Positions 1 through 9,553 of a stretch of DNA of 64,000 nt are shown here, piece by piece. The position numbers and the translations under genes are program-made. Within the stretch, counting starts at the first letter, position 1, and every line of letters starts with the position of its first letter. The DNA comes from Yoonia sp. (GTDB lineage Bacteria > Pseudomonadota > Alphaproteobacteria > Rhodobacterales > Rhodobacteraceae), in assembly GCA_029250945.1 (NCBI GenBank), contig JAQXEG010000038.1, forward strand, positions 1 through 64,000, given 5' to 3'. A model generated the notes under the pieces. It was not told the DNA's origin and did not search any database. It saw nothing but the letters and a program-made list of their open reading frames with translations.

Positions 1-186
1 AACAACGTCGATCAGGCGTTGCGTGCTCTGAAAAAGAAACTTCAGCGTGAAGGCGTTTTTCGTGAGATGAAGCTTAAGCAGCATTTCGAGAAACCGTCCG
101 TGCGTAAAGCACGCGAGAAAGCAGAAGCTATCCGTCGTCAGCGTAAGCTGGCACGTAAGAAACTTCAGCGCGAAGGGTTGCTCTAA
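1..186 (+). CDS. rpsU: 30S ribosomal protein S21, 3' part
   Basis: This is the C-terminal 61 residues of ribosomal protein S21, a small basic protein of the 30S subunit that helps initiation on mRNA. The reading frame is open from the first base of the window and begins [18 protein letters not shown], a hallmark S21 stretch, then continues with the Arg/Lys-rich tail and ends at TAA. The family is about 68-71 residues long, so only about seven N-terminal residues and the start codon lie outside the window. A strong terminator follows 30 bases after the stop, so the gene ends its transcription unit. Confidence 0.96.
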   Translation, partial: NNVDQALRALKKKLQREGVFREMKLKQHFEKPSVRKAREKAEAIRRQRKLARKKLQREGLL

Positions 187-215
187 GCATCCTTCACTCG
201 TAACGAGACAATGAG

Positions 216-247
216 GCCCCCGTCTGATGCATCAGGCGGGGGCTTTT
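216..247 (+). terminator. Rho-independent terminator of rpsU
   Basis: A GC-rich hairpin with arms GCCCCCG and CGGGGGC and an inner palindrome CTGATGCATCAG is followed by five T. It stands 30 bases after the rpsU stop codon. The T-run touches the 3' end of the minus-strand gene that begins at 444, so the site separates convergent genes. Confidence 0.9.
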
Positions 248-444
248 TATTTGGGGTCTTTGTCATCAACGTGCGGCAGATGGTCAGGCTTGCCAATGCC
301 ACCCGATCTGCGCCACGATTTATGCTGTTGGCTGTCCAAAGGAGAGCGTAGAAAAATCAGCTTTTTCAAATTCCACAGCCCCAGCACGACAACAATAACG
401 ACGAAATATCCGACAACGCCAAGGGACTGGAAAAATGCGATCAT
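247..444 (-). CDS. Small single-pass membrane protein
   Basis: A 65-residue protein of unknown function. Residues about 5-25 are strongly hydrophobic (VVGYFVVIVVVLGLW), giving one membrane segment. The remaining 40 residues are polar and basic to mixed in charge, probably cytosolic. The ATG overlaps the TGA of the upstream membrane-protein gene by four bases (ATGA), which implies translational coupling and a shared role. I do not recognise a family. The coupling and the membrane profile support a real gene, although the upstream partner looks frameshifted. Confidence 0.6.
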   Translation of the reverse strand: MIAFFQSLGVVGYFVVIVVVLGLWNLKKLIFLRSPLDSQQHKSWRRSGGIGKPDHLPHVDDKDPK

Positions 445-838
445 GACCGCGCCACGAGTGACCGCAAAAACAGTCCTGCGCCACCAAAGACAAGGATCAG
501 GATCACCAGCAGGTCAAACACGCTCATGTTGAAAAATTGCAATGTGGTGCTGGCGATCACGCCAAAGACCAGTGCGATGACTGACCCAACGGCTAAAATC
601 CATCCGATCCATTTGTCGCGGTCGTAAAAGATGAACCCAACACCGAACATAAAGACGATCAGGATCATGCCGGATGTGATCGGCACACCACCAACCCCGA
701 ACGCCCGCATGCCTAGCCCAAAATTCGGCCGCACGATGATTGGGTTCAACAGCAGATACCCGCCCCAATCATCATCACGAGCCCGAGCAGAAAGCCCAAC
801 TCACCCCCATTTGTGCCACCTGCGCCGTATCTTGCCAT
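441..838 (-). pseudogene. Frameshifted small multi-pass membrane protein
   Basis: From an ATG at 838 the frame reads MARYGAGGTNGGELG and a first hydrophobic segment up to about residue 27, then runs into TGA. Dropping one base at about 756-766 (in the G-rich ATTGGGGCGGG) puts YLLLNPIIVRPNFGLG directly after the segment, and the frame continues through three more hydrophobic segments to 441. The intact product would be about 131 residues. The only start for the downstream part alone is a TTG at 749, which would cut a membrane helix. It overlaps the next gene by ATGA. Either a true frameshift or a sequencing error at a G-run; function unknown. Confidence 0.6.
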
Positions 839-941
839 GTGTTTGGTCCTTTATCCATTACCGGAGAACCTATCATATCGACACAACGCAACAAGGGCCG
901 CCCGACAGGACAGCCCTTGCGCACCTTATTAACACGTCACA

Positions 942-1322
942 CTACTTTAATGAGTTAAGGCCAAACATATTGCCCTCGGTATCTTGGATCAGGGTAATGA
1001 ACCCGATTTCACCGATGGAGAACTTGGGCCGGATCACGATGCCGCCTGCATCCGCCACACGCGCCTGTTCTTGCGCACAGTCCGCCACACCGAAATAAAC
1101 GATCGTGCCGCCGACGCCGGGGCCTGCATGGGGTGACTTGGTCAATGCGCCGCCCGCACCATATGCGCCCATGTCGGCAGGAAAGCTCTTCATTTCGCTT
1201 TCGCCTGTGGGGTCTGGCATCGCCTCTAACTTACGGCCCAAGACCGCCTCGTAGAAGCCAACGGCGCGTGGCATGTCATCTACGTAAATGTCGAACCAGC
1301 TTACTGCATTCATCTGTATCAT
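942..1322 (-). CDS. VOC-family (glyoxalase/bleomycin-resistance fold) protein
   Basis: A 126-residue protein of the vicinal oxygen chelate superfamily. The two beta-alpha-beta-beta-beta modules are visible: SWFDIYVDDMPRAVGFYEAVLG at the N-terminus and a second module ending in FITLIQDTEGNMFGL, a typical VOC C-terminus whose glutamate or glycine region follows the metal-site pattern. Members include glyoxalases, dioxygenases and antibiotic-binding proteins; this type (phenazine-resistance/YdcJ-like small VOC) has no assigned substrate. I chose the ATG at 1322 because AAAGGA stands seven bases upstream; a TTG at 1328 and an ATG at 1313 are alternatives. It lies downstream of and on the same strand as an AraC-type regulator. 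Confidence 0.85.
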   Translation of the reverse strand: MIQMNAVSWFDIYVDDMPRAVGFYEAVLGRKLEAMPDPTGESEMKSFPADMGAYGAGGALTKSPHAGPGVGGTIVYFGVADCAQEQARVADAGGIVIRPKFSIGEIGFITLIQDTEGNMFGLNSLK

Positions 1323-1395
1323 ATCCAATTCCTTTGCTCTGGATTGTCGTTATGACACTGGTTTAGCGGCTTAGGTTTGGCCGGTATTGTAGATA

Positions 1396-2046
1396 TCAGA
1401 CATCAAACTTTTTTGCGTATTTTCCGGGGGTGTATCCGGTCGCATTGCGAAACGAATGGATGAAATAGGATTGATCGGCATAGTCCCAAGTATCCGCACC
1501 GTTCAACGACTGCTGTAGGCGCAGCACCTTTAGAAAATCATGCGGCGCAAATCCGGTGGATGATTTCAAATGCAGTTGAAGCTGTCGCGCCGACAGCCCC
1601 GTTGCATCGGCCATATCGCCAACCGTCTGAATATCATCAAGGTTCTGAAAAATCTGTTCTGTGATCGGATTGGGCGCAACCAGACCCTGCGCCATCAGAT
1701 CATCGACAAAGGCTGCAAGTGCCACACATTGCGAGGCAAATACCTGACCATCCAAATCATCGTTAACGGCCGCAAGCGGAAGATCACCGACATAAGGCGC
1801 ATCAACCATCCCGTTGATGACCCGATCCGCGCCGCCCTGCCACACACCGGGCAGCAGGCGAATGTTCACAGAATGAAACGACAGGCCAAGATTGAATTCC
1901 TCGCATTTGGCGCGCAATTGCGACACGCCCATCACATCGCGGGTGATCTGATCAAATACGATATAGGTGCAGGCATCCGGCAGCGCATGAAACCGATAAT
2001 CATCGGTCAGCATCCCGCCCGTGTTCAGTTCCAAAAACCGATGCAC
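1396..2046 (-). CDS. AraC-family transcriptional regulator, 5' end uncertain
   Basis: A 216-residue one-component regulator. The N-terminal sensing half is related to the DUF6597-type domain found in many AraC proteins (LPDACTYIVFDQ, LLPGVWQGG). The C-terminal third carries the two-helix-turn-helix AraC DNA-binding domain (VGDMADATGLSARQLQLHLKS and SYFIHSFRNATGYTPGKYAKKF). The only start in this frame is a GTG at 2046, and coding-like sequence (QRGIV) continues upstream without a start. An ATG at 2095 would connect to it if the run of eight G at 2064-2071 were one base shorter, giving about 232 residues. The VOC gene just downstream is a plausible target or operon partner. Confidence 0.75.
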   Translation of the reverse strand: MHRFLELNTGGMLTDDYRFHALPDACTYIVFDQITRDVMGVSQLRAKCEEFNLGLSFHSVNIRLLPGVWQGGADRVINGMVDAPYVGDLPLAAVNDDLDGQVFASQCVALAAFVDDLMAQGLVAPNPITEQIFQNLDDIQTVGDMADATGLSARQLQLHLKSSTGFAPHDFLKVLRLQQSLNGADTWDYADQSYFIHSFRNATGYTPGKYAKKFDV

Positions 2047-2141
2047 GATGCCACGTTGATGCTGGGGGGGGCGGCCTAGCCAAAATTGAAAACATCAACC
2101 GCCCGTTCTTTGCCGTTGCCTTTGGGATCATACATCAGAAG

Positions 2142-5138
2142 CTAGTGATGCTGCTCTGGCACCAAAATCTCGCGTTTGCCGACGTGGTTGGCCGACGACA
2201 CGACACCTTCGTCTTCCATCTGCTCAACCAGTCGGGCGGCCTTGTTATAGCCGATCGCTAGTTTGCGCTGGATGTAGGAGGTCGAACATTTCCGATCCTT
2301 GATGACGATGGCCACGGCGGTGTCATACAGCGCATTTTCACTGTCGGACCCGTCGCCAAGGCCAAGCACCTGATCAATGTTGGAACTGGCATCCTCTGAC
2401 GGACCTTCGACCACACCGGACATATATTCCGGCGGACCAAAGCCCTTAAGGAAGTTGACGATTTCCTCGACCTCTTCATCGCTACAGAACGGGCCGTGGA
2501 TACGGCTAATCTTACCACCGCCCGCCATATAAAGCATGTCGCCCATGCCCAGCAGTTGTTCAGCGCCCATTTCACCAAGGATGGTGCGGCTGTCGATTTT
2601 CGACGTCACTTGGAATGAAATCCGTGTAGGGAAGTTCGCCTTGATCGTGCCGGTGATCACGTCCACGGACGGGCGCTGTGTCGCCATGATCAGGTGGATA
2701 CCCGATGCGCGCGCCATCTGCGCAAGGCGCTGGATACATGCCTCAATCTCTTTACCGGCGACCATCATCAGGTCGGCCATTTCGTCCACGATCACCACGA
2801 TGAACGGCAGGACCTCTGGCTGGAATTCCTCGGTCTCAAATACTGGTTCGCCTGTTTCATCGTCAAAACCGGTTTGCACAGTGCGGCTGAACATCTCGCC
2901 TTTGGCAAGCGTGTCTTTGACGCGGCCATTGTATCCGTCGATATTCCGCACACCCATTTTGGACATTTTGCGATAGCGCTCTTCCATCTCGCCGACGACC
3001 CATTTCAGGGCGACAACCGCCTTTTTCGGATCGGTCACAACGGGCGACAACAGGTGCGGGATGCCGTCATAGACGGACAGTTCCAGCATTTTAGGGTCGA
3101 TCATGATCATGCGGCATTCTTCTGGCGTCAGCTTATACAGCAGCGACAGGATCATGGTGTTGATGGCCACGGATTTACCGGACCCCGTGGTCCCCGCGAT
3201 CAAAAGGTGGGGCATTTTGGCGAGGTTGGCGATGATAGGCTCACCGCCGATATCCTTGCCCAACGCCAGCGGCAGGCGCATGTTGCTGTCGCCAAAGTCG
3301 CGTGCGGCCAGCATTTCGCGCAGCACGACCATTTCGCGTTTTTCATTCGGCAGTTCGATCCCGATCACGGACCGGCCCGGCACGGTGGATACACGCGCCG
3401 ACAGCGCGGACATGGACCGCGCGATATCGTCGGCAAGGCCGATCACGCGGGATGCCTTCAATCCGGGTGCAGGTTCAAGTTCGTACATCGTGACAACGGG
3501 ACCGGGGCGCACCGATACGATCTCTCCCTTGACGCCGTAGTCGTCCAGCACGCTTTCCAACATGCGGGCATTTTCCTCAAGCGCCTCGTCAGAAAGATGG
3601 TGACGTTCGACGACCGTCGGGCTGGCCAGCAGGGACAGCGGCGGCGTTTCGTAATCTGCGTATTTGTCTTCGAATTGCAAAGTCGGCTGCGCCTCGGCCT
3701 GTGCTTGCTTGGACGGGATCACCGCACGTTTCAGCGTATGCTGCACGACCTTCTTTGGCTCTGGCGTCGGCACAACGACACGCGCAACAGTTGCAGCCTC
3801 CGCCACGGGAGCGGGCGCTGGGGACACTTCGGCCACAGGTTCAGCACGGCGCAACACGGCGGTGGGCGCAATTGTCGGCGCTGCGGGCTCGACAAAGATA
3901 TTCTCTTCTTCAACCTCAATCAGCTCGGCCATATCCGCATCAGGATCGTTGCGCACATCCAGCAAAAGCGGCTGCGGCCCTTTGCCGGCTGTCAACTTTG
4001 GCTCAACCCGCAGACCGCCAATAACGGCAGGCGCTTCGGGGGCTTTGCGATTGCGGATGGCATCTGTGATGCGGGCTTTGACGCGGTCCCCATCAACGGG
4101 TGCGGCATAGGCCACGGGTGCCACGGCAACCAGTTCCGGCTCTGGCATCGGGTCGTTGCGTTTCAGCAGACCGGACAGGAAACCACCAGCCGGTGCCGCG
4201 GCGGGCTCTAGCTCAGCCATAACAGGTGTCGCCGCCATTGCGGGCGCTGACATAGGTGGCATCTTGCGGCCTGACGGATCGGCCATTGGCGCAGGACGTG
4301 TGGGCATCGCGGGGTTTGCGCGCACAACCGCGGCGGCGCGGGCCTTTAACTCTGGCTGCGGCACAAGGCGGCGCGCCTCTTCCTCTTCGGCGTGTTGCTG
4401 GGCTTGGGCCGCGCGCTGCATGCGTGATTGTTCACGCTTGGCCGCAACCGTGGCCATGCCACCCTGCGCGGCTTTGGCAGAAACGGCTGCGGTTTTACCC
4501 AACAGCTTGAGGGCGGCGGCGTAGGTCATAATCACACCCACCAGCAACCAACGGCCCACCACACGCAATTCCAAACGGGTAAAGCCCAGCACAAATGCCA
4601 TCATCGCCAATAGGACAACGAACGACACAAGACTAAACAGCTTCACCGCGAAACCGGCACCAAATGGCAGCACAGTCAGAACAACCGCCAAGACAGTATC
4701 GCCAAACATCCCGCCCATACCAAAGTTTGGCGGCCACGTTGGGCTTGGCGACAGTGTCACCGCATAGATCGACGCAATTGCAATCGCGATCGGTGCAAAG
4801 ATAAGACGGCCTGCCGCGCGTTCTTCGCCCCAGTGACCCGCAAAACGCACGCCCCATGTCAGCAAGATCAACGGCATCGCATAGATCCCAACGCCCGCAA
4901 CCATGATCAGCGGCGCGGCGGTCGACGCCCCAAAGCGGCCTAACCAGTTTTGCACCGGCGCGTCAGTCGCGGAAATCCAGCTTGGGTCCTCAGCAGAATA
5001 GGTGCCGACCATCACAGCCATCAGCACGCCAAGGCCAATCAGCAAAAACCCGAACAATTCACGTCCGCGTTTTTCAATCGCGGCTTGGGTGTTGCTGTCC
5101 AAAAGCGGGTCGCGCCCACGGGATTGGTAAGATGCCAT
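2142..5138 (-). CDS. ftsK: DNA translocase FtsK
   Basis: FtsK is the septum-anchored motor that pumps chromosome ends apart and activates dimer resolution at division. The 998-residue protein shows four or five membrane segments in the first ~200 residues, a Pro/Ala-rich linker to about residue 500, then the motor. Walker A ([13 protein letters not shown]) lies near 648-660 and Walker B ([14 protein letters not shown]) near 776-790. The last ~62 residues ([21 protein letters not shown]) form the winged-helix gamma domain that reads polar DNA sites. The ATG at 5138 begins [12 protein letters not shown], 12 bases after the aminotransferase stop, so the two form an operon. Longer upstream starts would run through that gene. 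Confidence 0.96.
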   Translation of the reverse strand: MASYQSRGRDPLLDSNTQAAIEKRGRELFGFLLIGLGVLMAVMVGTYSAEDPSWISATDAPVQNWLGRFGASTAAPLIMVAGVGIYAMPLILLTWGVRFAGHWGEERAAGRLIFAPIAIAIASIYAVTLSPSPTWPPNFGMGGMFGDTVLAVVLTVLPFGAGFAVKLFSLVSFVVLLAMMAFVLGFTRLELRVVGRWLLVGVIMTYAAALKLLGKTAAVSAKAAQGGMATVAAKREQSRMQRAAQAQQHAEEEEARRLVPQPELKARAAAVVRANPAMPTRPAPMADPSGRKMPPMSAPAMAATPVMAELEPAAAPAGGFLSGLLKRNDPMPEPELVAVAPVAYAAPVDGDRVKARITDAIRNRKAPEAPAVIGGLRVEPKLTAGKGPQPLLLDVRNDPDADMAELIEVEEENIFVEPAAPTIAPTAVLRRAEPVAEVSPAPAPVAEAATVARVVVPTPEPKKVVQHTLKRAVIPSKQAQAEAQPTLQFEDKYADYETPPLSLLASPTVVERHHLSDEALEENARMLESVLDDYGVKGEIVSVRPGPVVTMYELEPAPGLKASRVIGLADDIARSMSALSARVSTVPGRSVIGIELPNEKREMVVLREMLAARDFGDSNMRLPLALGKDIGGEPIIANLAKMPHLLIAGTTGSGKSVAINTMILSLLYKLTPEECRMIMIDPKMLELSVYDGIPHLLSPVVTDPKKAVVALKWVVGEMEERYRKMSKMGVRNIDGYNGRVKDTLAKGEMFSRTVQTGFDDETGEPVFETEEFQPEVLPFIVVIVDEMADLMMVAGKEIEACIQRLAQMARASGIHLIMATQRPSVDVITGTIKANFPTRISFQVTSKIDSRTILGEMGAEQLLGMGDMLYMAGGGKISRIHGPFCSDEEVEEIVNFLKGFGPPEYMSGVVEGPSEDASSNIDQVLGLGDGSDSENALYDTAVAIVIKDRKCSTSYIQRKLAIGYNKAARLVEQMEDEGVVSSANHVGKREILVPEQHH

Positions 5139-5149
5139 GCTGTCGTTCC

Positions 5150-6328
5150 TCAGTCGTAAAGACAGTCGCGGATTAGGGTGAGCCCACGCTGCAATTCTTG
5201 TGTTGGGGCGACCATGGCCACCCGAATAAATGTGTCGCCGGGATTTTGCCCGTCTTGTGTCTGGCTTAGATAGGCGCCCGGCAATGTGCGCACGCCTGTC
5301 TCTTGCCACAGTTTCACTGCGGCCTGTTCGCCGTTGTCCACGGGCAGCCATAGGAAAAATCCGGCCTGCGGGGACTGATAGCCCGGCACATGGCCCAGCG
5401 TGTCATCCGCAATTTTGTATTTCTGGTGATAAAGGGCGCGATTTTCGACCACGTGATCATCATCCGCCCACGCCGCCGCTGACACCGCTTGGATCGGTCC
5501 CGCGACAGGGGCCCCCGCATAGGCCCGCAAGCTGCGGATCTTTGCAATAGACTGGGGACCACCTGCACAGAACCCTGACCGTAGCCCCGGGAGGTTGGAC
5601 CGTTTGGACAGGGAGTGAAAGATCAACACACGCTCAGGATCGGCACCCATATCGCGGGCCACTTGCATGGCACCCACGGGGGGCGCGTCGCGGTAAATCT
5701 CAGCGTAGCATTCGTCAGCAAAAATCTGAAAATCGTGTTTTTCCGCCAACCCGATCAGCGTTTCCCAATAGGCGCGATCGGCCACAGCACCTTGGGGGTT
5801 GGCGGGCGAACAAACATAGGCAATCGCCGTCTTGTTCAAAACTTCATCGGACAGGGCAGCAAAATCAGGCAGGTTACCCGTGTCGGGCGTCGCGGGCACA
5901 TAAATCGGATCAGCATTCACCGAAAGCGATGCGACGGCATAGACCTGATAAAACGGATTGGGCGTCAGGATCACAGGCTTTTGCCCGTTCTTAACCTCAG
6001 GGCACAACGCCATGGCCGCATTATACAGCCCCTCGCGCGTGCCGTTGAGGTTCATGATCTGGCCGTTCGGCACGTCAATCCCGTACCGACGTTCCAGATA
6101 ACCGGAAATCGCATCCAACAGATCGTCGGTGCCGTTATTGTTTGGGTACTTGCCAAATCCGGACAGATTCGTCGCAAGGATTTCGCCCACAAAAGCAGGA
6201 AACGCATGGCGGGGTTCGCCAATTGTCATATTGATTGTCTCCGTCGCCTTGGTCGGCACGTCCAAAAGGGCGCGCAAACGGGGCCACGTCGCAACCGGGA
6301 GGTTAGAAAACCGCTCGGGGAATACCAT
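5150..6328 (-). CDS. Class I/II PLP-dependent aminotransferase, DapC-like
   Basis: A 392-residue fold-type I aminotransferase. The PLP-binding lysine is at about residue 243 in [16 protein letters not shown]. An [13 protein letters not shown] stretch contacts the phosphate, CSPANPQG is the substrate and cofactor Asn motif, and the C-terminal Arg lies in DTFIRVAM. The overall pattern ([24 protein letters not shown]) resembles proteins annotated as succinyldiaminopimelate aminotransferase (DapC), which would fit dapD and dapE 20 kb away, but substrate cannot be read from the sequence. It lies directly upstream of ftsK with a 12-base gap, an arrangement I regard as an operon. Confidence 0.88.
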   Translation of the reverse strand: MVFPERFSNLPVATWPRLRALLDVPTKATETINMTIGEPRHAFPAFVGEILATNLSGFGKYPNNNGTDDLLDAISGYLERRYGIDVPNGQIMNLNGTREGLYNAAMALCPEVKNGQKPVILTPNPFYQVYAVASLSVNADPIYVPATPDTGNLPDFAALSDEVLNKTAIAYVCSPANPQGAVADRAYWETLIGLAEKHDFQIFADECYAEIYRDAPPVGAMQVARDMGADPERVLIFHSLSKRSNLPGLRSGFCAGGPQSIAKIRSLRAYAGAPVAGPIQAVSAAAWADDDHVVENRALYHQKYKIADDTLGHVPGYQSPQAGFFLWLPVDNGEQAAVKLWQETGVRTLPGAYLSQTQDGQNPGDTFIRVAMVAPTQELQRGLTLIRDCLYD

Positions 6329-6434
6329 AACTGCCTCAACTTACGGGATCATTTCGCCCCGTTTCATTTAAACTAGCCTGATCAAGGGTCCCCTGTCCAG
6401 AATATCAAAGCGGCCTGCGTCCGAATTGTGGCAT

Positions 6435-7763
6435 TTAGGCCAGCGCGGCGGCCACAGCCGCACCAAGGCACAGTAGCTTTTCCTCGGATCCAGGTCCGCC
6501 GTTAAGCATAATACCGCAGGACGGCGTGGCAGTCGGCACAGTTAGCGACGCCAGCCCCATCAGGTTGCCAACCCGCGTATTGCGCAGCGCCAGCAGGTTC
6601 TCAACACGGTAATAGTCGGGATCAGTGTTCAAACGGTCCAGATTGGGCGGCATGATCGCCGATGACGGGCTTATCACTGCGTCATAGCCAGCGGTGGCCT
6701 GCGCATAGGCATCACGGATCGCATTCAGCTTAATCCAGTGGGCCACATAATCAGCGGCCAGCACATCGCGGCCAGCGCGGACCCGTTCAAGGATTTGGGC
6801 GAACATCTTGTCTGGCGCCGCCTCAACCCGATCCTTCCAGCAGCCGTAGGCATCAGCGCAATACAGATCGCCAGCCATTGCGAATGCGTCGTGCATATCG
6901 GGGAACTTGATGGTGTCGATCACAGCACCCGCGTCGCGCATGGCTTGGACCGCAGCGTTAAACGCGGCAGCAGGTGCGTCGCGCAGGTCATCCATCGCAA
7001 TGGTATCGAGAATGGCAAAGCGTTTGCCGGTCAACGACGCACCCGCCAGATCAGGGGCTTTGCCGCCCTCCATAACAGAAAGCATCATGGCTGCATCTTC
7101 GACCGAGCGGGTCAGTGGACCGATGGTGTCAAACGTCAGGCATAGCGGCACGACACCGCCCAACGAAAGCCGGCCGTGGGTGGTTTTCAGGCCAACCAGA
7201 TCGTTCCATGCGGCAGGAATACGCACCGATCCGCCCGTGTCAGACCCGACCGCCGCCGCAGCCAGCCCAAACGCAACGGACGCCGCAGCACCCGAACTGG
7301 ACCCGCCGGGGACAGCGTCTGCGTCGTTCACACAAGGTGGCGTTTGCATCATCGGGTTATAGCCCAAACCGCTAAACGCAATCTCGGACAAGTGGGTTTT
7401 GCCAAGACACACCAGACCGGCAGCGGTGGCATTCCGAAGCACGTCCCCATCCACATCAGGCACACGCCCGTCCATCAGACGCGTGCCAGCTTGGGTCACG
7501 ATACCCGCGCTGTCGATCAGGTCCTTCCATGACACAGGCACCCCATCGAGCAGACCAAGCCGCTGACCCGATTGCGCTCGTGCGGATGCTGCCAGTGCCT
7601 CTGCCCGTGCGCGATCATGGGTGACAACGGTGTAAATCCGGCGGGACAAGGGATGCGCGTCAATCGCGGCCAGATAGGTGTCGGTCAGCGCCACAGGATC
7701 AATGTCGCCCGCGCCAATGCCGCGCCCAAGGTCGGCGGCTGTCATCCATAGCCAGTCTTGCAT
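6435..7763 (-). CDS. Amidase signature family hydrolase
   Basis: A 442-residue amidase-signature enzyme that hydrolyses an unknown amide. The Ser-cisSer-Lys triad is visible: Lys80 in VSWKDLID, the Ser155-157 run in the signature PGGSSSGAAAS, and the nucleophile Ser179 in SDTGGSVRIPA. Length and layout are those of stand-alone amidases. It is not GatA: there are no gatB or gatC neighbours and the C-terminus is short. I chose the second ATG (7763), six bases after AAAAGGGG; the first ATG (7769) touches that sequence. It diverges from the UbiH-type gene across about 80 bases. Confidence 0.87.
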   Translation of the reverse strand: MQDWLWMTAADLGRGIGAGDIDPVALTDTYLAAIDAHPLSRRIYTVVTHDRARAEALAASARAQSGQRLGLLDGVPVSWKDLIDSAGIVTQAGTRLMDGRVPDVDGDVLRNATAAGLVCLGKTHLSEIAFSGLGYNPMMQTPPCVNDADAVPGGSSSGAAASVAFGLAAAAVGSDTGGSVRIPAAWNDLVGLKTTHGRLSLGGVVPLCLTFDTIGPLTRSVEDAAMMLSVMEGGKAPDLAGASLTGKRFAILDTIAMDDLRDAPAAAFNAAVQAMRDAGAVIDTIKFPDMHDAFAMAGDLYCADAYGCWKDRVEAAPDKMFAQILERVRAGRDVLAADYVAHWIKLNAIRDAYAQATAGYDAVISPSSAIMPPNLDRLNTDPDYYRVENLLALRNTRVGNLMGLASLTVPTATPSCGIMLNGGPGSEEKLLCLGAAVAAALA

Positions 7764-7844
7764 CGTCATCCCCTTTTGATTTTGTCCACGCTAGCGACAC
7801 TCCCGCGCATGGACAATCCCGGCACGCTGCCCATATTGCACGGT

Positions 7845-9056
7845 ATGAAAACTGATTTGATCATCGTGGGCGGCGGGCTGAATGGCCCCGCCCTTGCCCT
7901 TGCCGCCTCCAATGCTGGATTCAGCGTCACGATCGTCGACGCTCTCCCCGCTGCTACCCGCAGTTTGCGGAATTTTGACGGGCGATCCTACGCACTGGCG
8001 CTGACGTCCAAACGCCTGTTACAAGGGATCGGGATTTGGCCCGATGTCGCGGATCACGCCCAGCCAATGTTAGAGATTAAGGTCACGGATGGCCGCGCTG
8101 GCGAAGGTGCCGCACCTTGGATGATGCATTTTGATCATGCCGAGATTGAAGAAGGCCCCATGGGGTACCTTGTCGAGGATCGGCATCTGCGCGCGGCGTT
8201 TCTGGCCGTAATGGATGCATCCGACCTGATCACCCAAATCGACGCCACCCGCGTTGTGGCCCAAGATGTCGGCGCAGATGGCGTGACTGTCACGCTCGAC
8301 AATGGCGATACGATCAAGGGCGGGCTGTTGATCGGCTCTGACGGGCGCGGATCTGGCACGGGCGCGCGGGCGGGGATTAAACGGATCGGCTGGGGCTATG
8401 ATCAAACGGCTGTCGTTTGCGCGGTAGAACATGACAAACCCCATGCCGGGATCGCACATCAATTCTTTATGCCCAATGGGCCGCTAGCAATCTTGCCGCT
8501 GACGGGCAACCGGTCATCCATCGTCTGGTCCGAAACCACACAGTGCGCCGCACATCTGATGACGCTGGGCGATGCCGCGTTTCTGGATGAACTGCGCCCC
8601 GCATTTGGCAGCTTTCTGGGCCAAATCGGCCTGACGGGGGCGCGGTTCACCTACCCGCTTGGCCTGACCCTTGCACAGACATTCATCGCGGACCGTGTCG
8701 CGCTGATCGGGGATGCGGCACACGGCGTGCATCCGATTGCGGGTCAAGGGCTGAACGCCGGGCTGCGTGATGTGGCCGCCCTTGCCCAAGTCCTGACCGA
8801 GGCCCGCGCCCGTGGTGAGGATATCGGTGGCGCACAGACATTGGCCCGCTATCAGGAATGGCGGCGGTTCGACACAACGACGCTGGCGCTGGCGACAGAC
8901 ACATTCAACAGGCTGTTTTCGAATGATAACCCGTTGCTACGGGCCGCACGTGATATTGGCATGGCGGCAATCAACGCGGCCCCAACCCTACGCCGTGGGT
9001 TCATCCGCGAGGCGGCTGGCCTGACAGGCGAACTACCGAACCTGATGCGCAGCTAG
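7845..9056 (+). CDS. UbiH/UbiF-type FAD-dependent ubiquinone hydroxylase
   Basis: A 403-residue class A flavoprotein monooxygenase of the UbiH/UbiF/COQ6 group, which hydroxylates the ring of ubiquinone precursors. The N-terminal dinucleotide site is DLIIVGGGLNGPALALA (residues about 4-20). The second FAD motif VALIGDAAHGVHPIAGQGLNAGLRD is near residue 285-310, with the group-typical HPIAGQG. Alphaproteobacteria have several paralogues (UbiH, UbiF, UbiL, UbiM) acting at different ring positions, and I cannot tell which one this is. The ATG at 7845 starts directly before the FAD motif; the frame stays open for 29 codons upstream but lacks family similarity. Confidence 0.88.
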   Translation: MKTDLIIVGGGLNGPALALAASNAGFSVTIVDALPAATRSLRNFDGRSYALALTSKRLLQGIGIWPDVADHAQPMLEIKVTDGRAGEGAAPWMMHFDHAEIEEGPMGYLVEDRHLRAAFLAVMDASDLITQIDATRVVAQDVGADGVTVTLDNGDTIKGGLLIGSDGRGSGTGARAGIKRIGWGYDQTAVVCAVEHDKPHAGIAHQFFMPNGPLAILPLTGNRSSIVWSETTQCAAHLMTLGDAAFLDELRPAFGSFLGQIGLTGARFTYPLGLTLAQTFIADRVALIGDAAHGVHPIAGQGLNAGLRDVAALAQVLTEARARGEDIGGAQTLARYQEWRRFDTTTLALATDTFNRLFSNDNPLLRAARDIGMAAINAAPTLRRGFIREAAGLTGELPNLMRS

Positions 9057-9310
9057 CGGGGACGCACCCGCAGATGCTGGCATCTGTCGTCAGACCAATA
9101 GGTCGTGTCCTGCAAAATTGCCGTGGGTAATTTATCGCGCAGAAATTTGCGGTTCTTGATGATCGCCACCTCGACCACGGTGTCCTGCCCCACTCTCGAC
9201 AAGGTATCGCCTAGAAAACCGCGGCGCAAAAACGCCTCGCGCGCCTTGAGGCGACGCATATTCTCACTGATCAGGGAAAGTTCATCGGCAAAGTGCAGGT
9301 TTCGGATCAT
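9053..9310 (-). CDS. Small conserved-type hypothetical protein
   Basis: An 85-residue polar protein. Residues 1-35 form a charged helix rich in Arg, Lys and Glu (LSLISENMRRLKAREAFLRR), possibly coiled coil. The rest (VEVAIIKNRKFLRDKLPTAILQDTTYW) reads as a small beta/alpha domain. I have the impression of similar short proteins in Rhodobacterales, with a DKLP..IL.D..YW core, but no function is known to me. It ends four bases inside the 3' end of the convergent UbiH-type gene. The ATG at 9310 was chosen over a GTG at 9319; neither has a clear ribosome site. No membrane segment or signal peptide. Confidence 0.6.
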   Translation of the reverse strand: MIRNLHFADELSLISENMRRLKAREAFLRRGFLGDTLSRVGQDTVVEVAIIKNRKFLRDKLPTAILQDTTYWSDDRCQHLRVRPR

Positions 9311-9373
9311 ATGGGCCACTGGAAAATAAGATAGCCACAGTCAAACCCGCAATCGTTTAAGACGCCGTTAAAA

Positions 9374-9553
9374 TCAGTCCAAAGTGCGGGCCTCATCCAA
9401 CAGCATAACGGGGATGCCGTTGCGGATCGGAAAGGCCAGATTGGCGTTCTTGGAAATCAATTCCTGCGCTTCGGCATCATAGTCAAGCGTGCCGCGCGTC
9501 TGCGGGCAAATCAGCGCCTCAAGCATTTTGGGATCAAAGCTGATATCGGTCAT
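9374..9553 (-). CDS. Trm112-family protein (YcaR-like)
   Basis: A 59-residue protein of the Trm112 family. It reads [20 protein letters not shown] at the start and then [20 protein letters not shown], the two diagnostic blocks of the family: a CPxTRG-like zinc-knuckle half and the AYPIRDGIPVML-like end. Eukaryotic Trm112 activates methyltransferases; the bacterial members (E. coli YcaR) are thought to do something comparable but lack a firm role. Only one of the usual zinc cysteines remains (Cys16), as is common in bacteria. The ATG overlaps the stop of the LON-domain gene by four bases (ATGA), so the two are translationally coupled. Confidence 0.9.
   Translation of the reverse strand: MTDISFDPKMLEALICPQTRGTLDYDAEAQELISKNANLAFPIRNGIPVMLLDEARTLD

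Noticed and set aside
890-925. Hairpin-like AAGGGC/GCCCTT after the VOC gene
   Set aside because: The stem is only six bases with a 14-base loop and lacks a T-run, so it is not a convincing terminator.
2694-4211. A 505-residue open frame on the plus strand inside ftsK
   Set aside because: It is a mirror of ftsK, rich in His and Arg with no domain, as expected from an antisense frame over a GC-rich gene.
4950-5351. Longer N-terminus of FtsK, up to 5351
   Set aside because: It would run through the end of the aminotransferase gene and has no FtsK-like sequence. ATG 5138 starts the conserved [10 protein letters not shown].
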